Source: Aldehydirespirator sp963667505
Lineage (GTDB): Bacteria > Actinomycetota > Acidimicrobiia > Acidimicrobiales > Aldehydirespiratoraceae
Direction of reading: 5' to 3'
Assembly: GCA_963667505.2 (NCBI GenBank)
Contig: OY763490.2
Span: 2,170,001 to 2,234,000, forward strand
Length of the DNA: 64,000 bases
A program made the translations under genes and the position numbers. Below the pieces are notes generated by a model, which was given only the letters and a program-made list of their open reading frames with translations, ran no database searches and was not told where the DNA came from. Positions 43,217 to 52,400 of this stretch are shown here, in pieces (positions within the stretch are counted from its first letter, which is position 1; every line of letters begins with the position of its first letter).

Positions 43217-45802
43217 ATGTTCAAGCTCGCTCTCCGCAGCCTGATCGACAAGAAGCTCCGCTTCGCGCTGACCACGCTGGTGGTGGTCATCGGCGTGATG
43301 TTCGTGGTGGGCTCGTTCGCGCTCACCGACAGCCTGCGGTCCACGTTCTCGGGGCTCGCCCAGGACATCGCGGAAGGCGCCGACCTCACCGTGCGGGCCA
43401 GCCAGGACAAGGAGTTCGGCGGCGACTTCGACCGGCCGACCATGCCCGAGGAAGTGGCCGAGCGGGTGGCCCGCGTCGAGGGGGTGGGCACGGCGCGGCC
43501 CGCGGTGGCCGCCCTCAACGTCTTCATGGTCGACGGCGACGGCGATCCGATCACGCCCCCGGGCCCTCCGGCGGTGGGGTTCAGCTTCAATCCGGGCGTG
43601 TTCTTCACCACGGAGGGCCGACAACCCGCCGCGCCCGGCGAGTTCGCGGCCGACAGCGACACCGCGGCCGGCAACGGCCTGCGCATCGGCGAGACCTACC
43701 AGATCAACGGACCGATCTCGGCGGAGCTCTTCGAGCTGGTCGGCGTGTTCAACTTCGGGGACCCCGACTCGCACACCGGCCTGGGCCAGACGATGGCCGC
43801 CTTCGAGCTGGACGAGGCCCAGCGCTTCTTCGGCCTCGACGGCGTCTACCAGGAGATCGACGTGGTGGTGGCGTCCGGCGCGGAGGTGCCCGAGGTGCAG
43901 GCCCGGCTGGAGGCCGACCTGGGCGCCGGCTACGAGGTCATCACCAGCGAGGTCAACGCGGCGGAGCAGGAGGACGACTTCAACCAAGTCCTCGACATCT
44001 TCAACACGATCCTGCTGGTGTTCGCCTTCATCGCGGTGTTCGTGTCGGCGTTCATCATCAACAACACGTTCCAGATCATCATCGGCCAGCGGGTGCGCGA
44101 GATCGGGCTGTGGCGGGCCATCGGCGCCACCCCTCGGCAGGTGGGCCGGTCGGTGATCACCGAGTCGGCCATCGTGGGCGTGATCGCCACCGTGGCCGGG
44201 ATCGGGCTGGGCCTGGTGCTCGCGGTGGTGCTGCGGGCCGTTCTGGACCTGATCGGCTTCCCGCTGCCGCCCGGTCCGCTGACGCTGCAGCCGCGGACGG
44301 TCGTGCTGGCCGCGGTGGTGGGCCTCGGCGTGACGATGGTCTCGTCGATCGCCCCCGCGCTGGGAGCGCGCCGGATCTCCCCGGTGGCCGCGCTGACCCA
44401 CGACTTCCAGCTGGGGGCCACCGGCCTGCGCCGGCGCCTCACCGCGGGCGGGGTGGTGTTCGCGGCCGGCGTGACCGCGCTGGCGGCCGGCATGACCGCC
44501 GGGCTGGACACCGTGCCGACGTTCGTGCTGCTGGGGCTGGGGGCCGTGCTGTCGTTCGTGGGGATCAACACCCTCAGTCCGGCGTTCGCCGGGCCGGCAG
44601 CGGCGGTGCTGGGCCGCCCGGCCGACGCGCTGTTCGGGGTGCCGGGCCGTCTGGGCCGAGACAACGCGTCGCGGAACCCGCGGCGGACCGCCTCGACCGC
44701 CGGCGCGCTCATGATCGGCCTCGCGCTCATGGGCCTGGCCGCGGTGGTGGGCGAGTCGATGAAGAAGACCTTCGTCAACATCATCGAGAACGCGGTGGAG
44801 GCCGACTACTTCATCCAGTCCGACTCCGGCGGCTTCGGCCCGCCGGCCGGCTTCCCGGCGCAGGCGGCCGACGACATCGAGGCGCTCGACGAGATCGAGA
44901 GCGTCGTGCGGATCCAGTGGTCTTTCAGCGGGCTGAGCGTCGACGGCGAGCCCCGCGACGTCGTGGCCGTCGACATGGCCCTGGCCGAGACCCACTTCGA
45001 CGGACGAGTGATCGCAGGCGACATGGCCGCCGGCGACCCGGGCACCGCGCTGGCCCTGCACAGCGACTCGGCCGCCTCGCTGGGCGTGGGCGTCGGCGGC
45101 ACGGTCGAGACGACCTTCCCCGACGGCCAGACCGAGACCCTGACGGTGGTGGCGGTGTACGAGGACGCGGCCATCTACGGCAACTGGGTGATCGACGGCG
45201 CCCTGTGGGACCGCCACTTCAACCGCAACGACCTCGATTTCGCCAGCGCCCGCATCGCCGGCCTGTCCGGCGCCGACGAGGCCGAACAGGCCGCGCTGCA
45301 GCAGCGCAGCCGGGCCGCCATCGACGGCGTGATCGACCGCTACCCCATCGTCAAGGTCGAGAACCAGACCGAGTTCCGCCAGACCCAGGAGTCCCAGCTC
45401 ACCAGCTTCATCCGGGTGATCGAGGTGCTGATCGGGCTGTCGTTCGTCATCGCGCTGATCGGCATCATCAACACCCTGAGCCTGTCGGTGTTCGAGCGCA
45501 CCCGCGAGATCGGCCTGCTGCGCTCGGTGGGCATGACCCGCCGCCAGCTGCGCCGCTCGATCTACTGGGAGTCGCTCATCGTGGCCGTCTTCGGCGGTCT
45601 GCTCGGAGTGACGGTCGGCACGGTGTTCGGCGTGGCCACCACGCTGGCGCTGCCCGAGTCGTTCGTGCAACTCGTGGCCGTGCCGTGGCTGGACCTGGTG
45701 GTCTTCGTGGCCATCTCGGCGTTGGCGGGACTCGTGGCCGCCATCCTTCCCGCCCTGCGGGCCGGCCGCATGAACGTCCTCGACGCCATCGCCCACGAAT
45801 AG
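43217..45802 (+). CDS. FtsX-like ABC permease (MacB/SalY type), large paralogue
   Basis: 861 residues, same plan as the preceding gene and clearly paralogous (SVFERTREIGLLRSVGMTRRQLRR near the end, GQRVREIGLWRAIGATPRQVGRS near residue 290). Two such permeases sharing one ATPase would give a heterodimeric membrane part. It begins 31 bases after the previous stop and ends 27 bases before a strong hairpin. Confidence 0.9.
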   Translation: MFKLALRSLIDKKLRFALTTLVVVIGVMFVVGSFALTDSLRSTFSGLAQDIAEGADLTVRASQDKEFGGDFDRPTMPEEVAERVARVEGVGTARPAVAALNVFMVDGDGDPITPPGPPAVGFSFNPGVFFTTEGRQPAAPGEFAADSDTAAGNGLRIGETYQINGPISAELFELVGVFNFGDPDSHTGLGQTMAAFELDEAQRFFGLDGVYQEIDVVVASGAEVPEVQARLEADLGAGYEVITSEVNAAEQEDDFNQVLDIFNTILLVFAFIAVFVSAFIINNTFQIIIGQRVREIGLWRAIGATPRQVGRSVITESAIVGVIATVAGIGLGLVLAVVLRAVLDLIGFPLPPGPLTLQPRTVVLAAVVGLGVTMVSSIAPALGARRISPVAALTHDFQLGATGLRRRLTAGGVVFAAGVTALAAGMTAGLDTVPTFVLLGLGAVLSFVGINTLSPAFAGPAAAVLGRPADALFGVPGRLGRDNASRNPRRTASTAGALMIGLALMGLAAVVGESMKKTFVNIIENAVEADYFIQSDSGGFGPPAGFPAQAADDIEALDEIESVVRIQWSFSGLSVDGEPRDVVAVDMALAETHFDGRVIAGDMAAGDPGTALALHSDSAASLGVGVGGTVETTFPDGQTETLTVVAVYEDAAIYGNWVIDGALWDRHFNRNDLDFASARIAGLSGADEAEQAALQQRSRAAIDGVIDRYPIVKVENQTEFRQTQESQLTSFIRVIEVLIGLSFVIALIGIINTLSLSVFERTREIGLLRSVGMTRRQLRRSIYWESLIVAVFGGLLGVTVGTVFGVATTLALPESFVQLVAVPWLDLVVFVAISALAGLVAAILPALRAGRMNVLDAIAHE

Positions 45803-45829
45803 GCCCGGCTCGGCTCGCCGGACGGCATT

Positions 45830-45872
45830 CTTGACGTAGTTGACCCGCTGTGAGCGGCACAACTACATCAAG
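45830..45872. terminator. strong hairpin between convergent genes
   Basis: Outer arms of 13 bp (45830-45842, 45860-45872) with one mismatch and inner arms CCGCT/AGCGG around a three-base loop. About 18 base pairs in total, lying in the 93-base gap between the permease and the convergent DegT-family gene. It should act as a two-way terminator. Confidence 0.8.
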
Positions 45873-45895
45873 ATCGGTTCAATGAGAGGCCGGCT

Positions 45896-47095
45896 TCAGG
45901 AATATCGGTCGAACAGGGCTTCGAGCTGCTCGCAGATGTAGTCCATGTGCTCGGGGCCGAGGCCGTGGTGGATGGGCAGCGACAGCGATCGATCCATGAT
46001 CCGGTTGCAGTTGGGCAGGCCGCCGGCCGGGGCCCGGTGCTCGATGGCCGCGAAGCCGGGCTGGCGCAGGATGTTGCCGGTCCACACCATGCGGCTCGAC
46101 ACCCCGCGGGCGGCCAGGAACTCCTGGGCCTGGGTGCGGTCGAACGGCGTGTCGGGCGTGATCTCGAAGCAGAAGCGCATCCAGGTGGTGTCGGTGTCGG
46201 GCGTGGTGCGGCCCGGGGTGACGCCGGGGCGGTCGGCCATGAAGTCGTCGAGGCGGTGCCAGTTGGCTCGGCGGCGGGCGTTGAATCCTTCCAGCTTGTC
46301 GAGCTGCACCAGGCCGTAGGCGGCGCTGAGCTCGTTGGGCTCGAAGTTGTAGCCGATGGAGTCGAACACGAACACCAGGTCGTAGGGCGTGCCGTCGGCC
46401 AATGCCGAGAACCGGTCGCGCCGGCCGCGCCGCGACCCGTACATGTACGACTCGCTGCGCCGTCCCCAGCGCCGCAGAGACAGGGCCAGGTCGTAGTCGT
46501 CGGGGTCGTCGATGCCGACCAGGCCGCCGGTTCCGCCCGCGGTCATGGCGTGGGAGCGGGCGAAGCTGGTGACGCCGATGTGGCTGCGCTCGCCGGTGCG
46601 CCGTCCCCGCTGGTAGCTGTCGAGCACGTCGCAGGAGTCCTCCACCAACGCCAGCCCGCAGGCGTCGGCCACCGCCCGTAGCCGGTCCCAGTCGGGGCAG
46701 TTGCCGCACAGGTTGGGCACCAGGATCGCCTTGGTGCGCGGCCCGACCATGTCCTCCACCGCGTCGACGTCGATCTGGTAGGTGTCGGGCGTGATGTCGG
46801 TGAACACCGGCACCAGCCCCGACTGCACCATCGGGGCGACGTCGGTGGAGAACGTCAGCGGCGACGTGACGATCTCGTCTCCGGGCTCGAGTCGGAGCAG
46901 GTCGATGGCGATGCGCAGCGCGGAGGAGCCCGAGTTGACCATCAGCCCGAACCGCTTGGACAGCTTGGCCGCCACCCGCGCCTCCAAGGCCAGGGTCGCC
47001 TCCCCGATCTCCAACTTGGGGTTGTCCCGCATGACCGCGGCGACCGCCTCGATCTCCCGCTCGTCGTGCACAGCCCCCGCGACCGGCAACTCCAT
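45896..47095 (-). CDS. DegT/RfbH/ColD-type PLP enzyme with His at the catalytic Lys position
   Basis: 399 residues of the DegT/DnrJ/EryC1 sugar aminotransferase fold: NSGSSALRIA (54-63), DEIVTSPLTF, VEDSCD with Asp153 for the PLP nitrogen. In aminotransferases the next motif is SFxxxK; here it is TSFARSHAMTAGG, with His182 at the Lys place. The same replacement defines 3-dehydratases such as ColD and RfbH, which deoxygenate sugar nucleotides at C3. No RfbH-type 2Fe-2S cysteines are seen, so ColD-like chemistry is the closer match. No other sugar-nucleotide genes are nearby. Confidence 0.8.
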   Translation of the reverse strand: MELPVAGAVHDEREIEAVAAVMRDNPKLEIGEATLALEARVAAKLSKRFGLMVNSGSSALRIAIDLLRLEPGDEIVTSPLTFSTDVAPMVQSGLVPVFTDITPDTYQIDVDAVEDMVGPRTKAILVPNLCGNCPDWDRLRAVADACGLALVEDSCDVLDSYQRGRRTGERSHIGVTSFARSHAMTAGGTGGLVGIDDPDDYDLALSLRRWGRRSESYMYGSRRGRRDRFSALADGTPYDLVFVFDSIGYNFEPNELSAAYGLVQLDKLEGFNARRRANWHRLDDFMADRPGVTPGRTTPDTDTTWMRFCFEITPDTPFDRTQAQEFLAARGVSSRMVWTGNILRQPGFAAIEHRAPAGGLPNCNRIMDRSLSLPIHHGLGPEHMDYICEQLEALFDRYS

Positions 47096-47128
47096 GGTGC
47101 GACTCCTCCCAGGCGTCCCAGCCAGACT

Positions 47129-47144
47129 GATACCATATGATATC
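47129..47144. promoter_or_regulatory. imperfect 16-bp palindrome, probable VapB operator
   Basis: GATACCATATGATATC is symmetric except for one mismatched pair. It lies 20 bases upstream of the vapB start, contains a TATGAT -10-like hexamer and is where a ribbon-helix-helix antitoxin would autoregulate. The divergent DegT gene starts 33 bases away on the other side. Confidence 0.55.
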
Positions 47145-47163
47145 TGAACTGGGAGGAACGCCG

Positions 47164-47385
47164 ATGACCGACATCCTGATCCGCAACGTCCCCGACGACA
47201 TTGTTGCCGCGGTCGAGGCCAACGCCAAGCGTGCTGGACTCTCCAGGACGGAGTATCTGCGACGGACGCTGGAGCGCGAGCGCCGCAACGCCGCAAGTGA
47301 GGTGACCGTGGAATCGCTGGCCCGCTTCCGCGAGACGTTCGCGGATCTCAGCGATCCTGACGTGATGCAGTCGGCCTGGTCTTGA
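47164..47385 (+). CDS. vapB: ribbon-helix-helix antitoxin, VapB-like
   Basis: 73 residues. The N-terminal half has the RHH pattern (TDILIRNVPDDIVAAVEANAKRAGLSRTEYLRR), where the beta strand ILIRNV contacts DNA. The C-terminal tail would wrap the toxin. ATG 47164 follows GGGAGG. Its stop overlaps a possible TTG start of the PIN toxin gene, so the two are coupled. Confidence 0.85.
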   Translation: MTDILIRNVPDDIVAAVEANAKRAGLSRTEYLRRTLERERRNAASEVTVESLARFRETFADLSDPDVMQSAWS

Positions 47386-47396
47386 CGGACCCGAGC

Positions 47397-47810
47397 ATGG
47401 CGACCTGGCTGATCGACAAGTCGGCGCTCGTCCGGCTCGCGTCGAGCCCCGATGCCGCCGACTGGGCTTCGAGGATCAGTCGCGGGCTAGTTCGGATCTC
47501 GACGCTGACCCTCTTGGAGGTCGGCTTCTCCGCCCGATCGGCCGACGACCTCCGGCGGAGCCGTGCCGAGCCTCCACTGAGCGCCATGCCCGTCGAGTAC
47601 CTGACGCCCGCCATCGAGGACCGGGCTGTGGCCGTCCAGCAGGCCTTGGCCGACATCGGCCAGCACCGAGCGCCGTCGATTCCCGACGTGCTGATCGCGG
47701 CAACCGCCGAGGTGTCGAGCCTGACCGTGCTGCACGTCGACAAGGACTTCGATTTAATTGCTGGCGTCACCGGCCAGCCCGTGGAGCGTCTGGCACTCGC
47801 TGGATGTTGA
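47397..47810 (+). CDS. vapC: PIN-domain toxin, VapC-like ribonuclease
   Basis: 137 residues. Acidic residues of the PIN site are visible: Asp in LIDKSAL (about 7), Glu in TLLEVGF (about 44), Asp in IPDVLIAATA (about 98) and Asp in HVDKDFD (about 118). VapC enzymes cut tRNA or rRNA and are neutralised by VapB. ATG 47397 is preferred because it gives the usual N-terminus. TTG 47382, which overlaps the antitoxin stop, would add five residues. Confidence 0.85.
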   Translation: MATWLIDKSALVRLASSPDAADWASRISRGLVRISTLTLLEVGFSARSADDLRRSRAEPPLSAMPVEYLTPAIEDRAVAVQQALADIGQHRAPSIPDVLIAATAEVSSLTVLHVDKDFDLIAGVTGQPVERLALAGC

Positions 47811-47862
47811 AACCCGCGCCCGATCCCCGGCTGCACCGGCGGAAGTGGCTACAGTGCTGAGT

Positions 47863-49407
47863 ATGGAAGATATCGAAGTTGGTCACCGGTGGGCACCGAT
47901 TACGGACTTGACAGATGATGACCGCGCCTCGGCCAGTGAGGAGTTGCCCGCCCTGGCTCGGACTTGGGAGCAAGTCCGCGGAACGCTTGATACCCGACAG
48001 GTGGATGACTTCAACGAGCGTCTGAAGCGGGAGTGGGCGATCGAGACCGGAATCATCGAGCGCTTGTACACCCTGGACCGAGGCACCACCCGACTGCTTA
48101 TCGAGCACGGCATAGACGCAGCCCTCATCGCGAGCGACGCCACCGACCAGGCCCCCGATCAGGTGGCGGGAATCATCGGGGACCATGCACAGGTCGTCGA
48201 CTGGCTCTTCGACGCCGTCACGGAGGCCCGCCCAGTCTCGGTGTCCTTCATCAAGCAACTCCACCAGTTCATGACCCGCAAGCAGCTCTACGCGCCCGGT
48301 ATCGACATGTTCGGCAGAAGGCGCGAGGTCGAGTTGCGGCACGGCCAGTTCAAGATCCGGCCCAACAATCCCATGCGCCCTGACGGCAAGATGCACGAGT
48401 ACTGCCCTCCCGAGCAGGTCGACTCGGAGATGGACCGCTTGATGGAGTTGCATGCCATCCACGCCGCGGCCGCGGAGGCACCCGATGTGAGCGCGGCGTG
48501 GCTCCATCACCGCTTCGTGCAGATCCACCCGTTCCAAGACGGCAACGGCAGGATCGCACGAGCCATCGCCTCGCTCGTGCTGATCAGCGCCGGATGGTTC
48601 CCACTGGTGGTCACACGCGACGACCGCGCCCGCTACATCGACACACTCGACTGCGCGAACGATGGCGACCTGGGACCGCTCATCGGCTTGATCTCCGACC
48701 TCCAAAGGAAGCGGTTCGTTCAGGCCATCGGAATCACCGAGGAAATCAGGCGAGAACATGTGCAGGTAGAGCAGATGCTCGACCTGATCGGCGACATGTT
48801 CAGCGACGAGACTGCGCCAACGCCAGCCGATCTCGGGAAAGCAGTGGACACCGCCTGGGATGTTTGGCAACTCTGCAAGAGCCGGTTCGAGGAGCTGGCC
48901 GCTCTGCTGGCCGAGCGTCTGGGAAGTTCGGAGCATCGGCGTGTCTGGTGTGACAGCGGGACCGACGAGGATTCGCGCCGACGCTCATGGAACAGGCACC
49001 AGGTCATCGATGCGGCCCAACACCTGGACTACTTCGCGAATCTTCGTGTCCACCACGAGTGGGTACGGCTCGGGCTCGACACCGAGAACGGTCGCTCCGA
49101 GATCCTGACCTCCTTCCACGGGATCGGAAGAGAGTTTCGAGGACTCATCGGAGTGTCAATGTGCTTCTACCGCCGCCATCGCGAAACGCCAGACGAGTAC
49201 GACGACGAAGACGACTACGGCCATCGGCGACAGGCAATGCACGTCGCCGAGCTTCAGCCCGTTTGCGACGAGGTCTTCCAGATCAACTACGCCGAGCGTT
49301 CCGAGTCGGTCCAGCGTCGCTTCAAGCCGTGGGTGGAGCGAGCGCTGGTGCTGGCGCTGGACCAGTGGCGACGAGGCGAGCAGCCACTCAACAACCACGC
49401 AAGCTGA
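47863..49407 (+). CDS. Fic-family protein (AMP transferase-like)
   Basis: 514 residues. The Fic core motif HPFQDGNGR has catalytic His222 and is intact. An upstream segment ETGIIER (61-67) resembles the inhibitory helix (S/T)xxxE(G/N), with Thr62 and Glu66 kept but Arg67 in the last place. A helical C-terminal region (about 320-514) of unknown role follows. Fic enzymes transfer AMP or other phosphates to proteins. It starts 52 bases after vapC; the cluster VapB, VapC, Fic may act as a stress or defence cluster (inference). Confidence 0.85.
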   Translation: MEDIEVGHRWAPITDLTDDDRASASEELPALARTWEQVRGTLDTRQVDDFNERLKREWAIETGIIERLYTLDRGTTRLLIEHGIDAALIASDATDQAPDQVAGIIGDHAQVVDWLFDAVTEARPVSVSFIKQLHQFMTRKQLYAPGIDMFGRRREVELRHGQFKIRPNNPMRPDGKMHEYCPPEQVDSEMDRLMELHAIHAAAAEAPDVSAAWLHHRFVQIHPFQDGNGRIARAIASLVLISAGWFPLVVTRDDRARYIDTLDCANDGDLGPLIGLISDLQRKRFVQAIGITEEIRREHVQVEQMLDLIGDMFSDETAPTPADLGKAVDTAWDVWQLCKSRFEELAALLAERLGSSEHRRVWCDSGTDEDSRRRSWNRHQVIDAAQHLDYFANLRVHHEWVRLGLDTENGRSEILTSFHGIGREFRGLIGVSMCFYRRHRETPDEYDDEDDYGHRRQAMHVAELQPVCDEVFQINYAERSESVQRRFKPWVERALVLALDQWRRGEQPLNNHAS

Positions 49408-49456
49408 CCGGGGGAGGCACGCCCGGCCCCTGACCAAGGTATCGCCGACCGGGGGC

Positions 49457-52400
49457 TCAGGTGCGGTAGAGCATTCCTTTGTAGGCGGGGGTGAAGCCGG
49501 TGGCCTCTAGGCGGGCCGCCCAGGGGGTCTCTCGGATGGGCTGGCCGTTGACTTTGGCAATCTCGAGCTTGGGCAAGCGGCCGTCCTTGACCAGGCCGAT
49601 GATCGCCTCGATCCAGGCATCGTTCGTCTCGGCGCCAGCGAAGGTCGTCAACGAGCGGCCGCCGCGCTCGAGCAGGATCAGGGGCGCTCCGTCGGCGAGC
49701 ACCAGGTGGGCGCCCGCGGTGCGGGCCGGGCGACCGGGCGACTCGGGCCAGGCCAGCGCCGCGCCGTAGGGCTGAGCCGGGTCGGTGGCGGCCAGCACTA
49801 CCGGCGCGGCGCCGGACTCAGGCGTGCGAGCGCCCCGCAGGCGGTCCACCGCGCCGGGCAGGGCGAACTGGGCCGCGCCCAGGCCGGCCACGAAGTAGCC
49901 ACGGCGGGCCTCGCCCCGCTCCTCCAGCGCCTTGAGCACCGGGTACACGCCAGCGAATCCCCCGTCGGTGCCCTCACCCAGCGCCGTCTCGCGGGTGACC
50001 ACTCCGTAGCGGTCGAGGAGTTGGTGGGCTCGGGCCAGCGCCGACTCGGTGGGGGCGGGCCGGGGGCTGAGCAGGGGCTCGACCAGCGACCAGCGGCCCG
50101 CGGCCGACGGCGGCCCGGTGGCGCTGAGCCCTCCGAGCCGCGGGCGGCCCCGACGGGCCCGGCCGGCCCGGGACGGCGAGCGGCCATGTGGGGGCGACGG
50201 GCGGCGCGTCCCGCCGGACCGCTGACGGGCGATCCGGGCCCGCAGCGGTGCGAGGGAGTCGTTGGTGACCTCCCCGGACCACACGAGGTCCCAGAGCGCG
50301 GCCAGCACCGTCTCGGTGTCGTAGGGAAGCGACACCGCCTGGGCCGCAGCCACCAAGTCCCCCCAGAAGGAGGCGCCCCGGTCGCGCAGCCGGTCGCGCA
50401 GGGCGTCGTGGAGGGCACCCTCGCAAGGCTCTGTGGCGGGCACCAGCAGGGCGGCCTGGTCGCGGAACACCAGGCGCACCCGGCCGTCGGTTGCGCCCAG
50501 CGCGCCCGCGCCGACCCACGCCACCTCGCCGGAGGTGCACAGCTGGTCGAGGTCGGCGGGCCGGTAGCTGGCCATGCGGCCAGCCAGCACGTCAGCCTCC
50601 AGCACCGATGCGGCCACCGGCGCCCCCTGAAGCTGGGCCACCGCGTCGGCGAGGGCGTCCACTCCCCGACGACGGCCGCCGACCCCCTGCCAGCCGGGCA
50701 GGAACCGGGCCAGCGCCTCGGGCGGCACCGGCTCGACCTCCTGGCGCAGCGCGGCCAAGCAGCGGCGGCGGATGCGGCGCAGCACCTCGGCGTCGCAGTA
50801 CTCCCGGTCGGCCCCGCCGGGCCGGAACTCGCCCCGCAGCAGCCGGCCCTCGGCCACCAACCACACCAGCCGGGCCGTCACCGGCTGCTCGCCGACCCCC
50901 AGCCAGCGGGCCACGTCGCGGGCCAGGAACGGGCCGTGGGTGCGGGCATACCGCACGCACAGGTCGCCGAGCGGGTCTTCGACCGGCTCGGTGGCGGAGG
51001 CGAGAAGCCCGACCGGCAGCGCCGCGCCGGCCGCGTCCCTCAGCCGGGCCGCGTCGGCGGCGTCGGCTGCCACCTCGCGCCCGGCCAGGCGGACCTCGAC
51101 GGCCCGGCGCTGCTCCACCAGGGTGCGCACCCAGCCCGCGACCCGCTCGGCGTCGGATCCCGGCGAAGGGACGGACCGGGCCTCCAGCTCGTCGAGCGTC
51201 AGCGGGCCGAGCACCCGCAGCAGGTCGTGGGCTTCGTCGGCGTCCCGGGCCTGTCCTCCCGTCACCAGCCGTTGCAACTCCAGCTCGACGTCGGCGATCA
51301 CCCCGCCGTCGAGCAGCTCCCGCAACTCCTCCGCGCCGAGCAGGTCCCGCAGCAGGTCCCGGTCAAGGGCCAGCGCGGCGGCCCGCCGCTCGGCCAGCGG
51401 AGCGTCGCCCTCGTACATGTAGACCGCTATCCACGAGAACAGCAGCGACTGGGCGAACGGCGACGCCTGGGCAGTGTCCACCGCCACCACCCGCACCCGG
51501 CGGCTGCGCAGATCGGCCATCAGCTCCACCAGCGCGGGCAGGTCGAACACGTCGTTGAGGCACTCGCGGGTGGTCTCCAGCAGCACCGGGAACGACGGGT
51601 ACTTGGCCGCCACCGACAGCAGGTCGGCAGCCCGCTGGCGCTGCTGCCACAGCGGCGTGCGCTGGTCGGGGCGGCGCCGGGGCAGCAGCAGCGCCCGGGC
51701 CGCGCACTCCCGGAACCGGGACGCGAACATGGATGTCTCCGGCAGGCGGCCGACCACCAGGTCGCGGACGTCGTCGGGGTCGAACAGCAGGTCGTCCACC
51801 GGGAGCTCGTCGACCGCCTCGGGCAGGCGCATGACGATGCCGTCGTCGCCCCACATCAGGTCCACGTCGACGCCCCAGGCCTCCCGCAGCCGGGCCTGCA
51901 GCGCCACCCCCCACGGGGCGTGGACCTGGGCGCCGAACGGGGTGAGCACGCACACCCGCCAGTCGCCGATCTCGTCGCGGAAGCGCTCCACCACCACGGT
52001 GCGGTCGTCGGGCACCGCGCCAGTGGCCTCGGCCTGGTCCTCCAGGTAGGCGACGAGGTTGGCCGCGGCCGTCTCGTCGAGGCCGCAGCGCTGCCGCAGC
52101 CGGGCCGTGGCCGCGTCGGCGTCGCCCGAGCGCACCTCTCGCACCAGGCTGCCCACCGCCCGGCCCAGCTCGATGGGGCGACCGGGTCCGTCGCCGTGCC
52201 AGAACGGCATCTTGCCCAGCTCGCCGGGCGCGGGCGTCACCACCACCCGCTCGAAGGTGATGTCGGTGATTCGCCAGGTGGTGGCGCCCAGCAGGAACGT
52301 CTCGCCCACCCGGCTCTCGTAGACCATCTCCTCGTCGAGCTCGCCCACCCTGGTCCCGTCGGGCAGGAACACGCCGAACAGGCCGCGGTCGGGGATGGTG

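Noticed and set aside
43106..45862. Very long open frame on the minus strand opposite an FtsX-type permease gene
   Set aside because: High GC content at third positions makes long antisense frames common. The product is low-complexity His/Gly/Arg-rich and matches no fold, while the plus strand encodes a clear permease.
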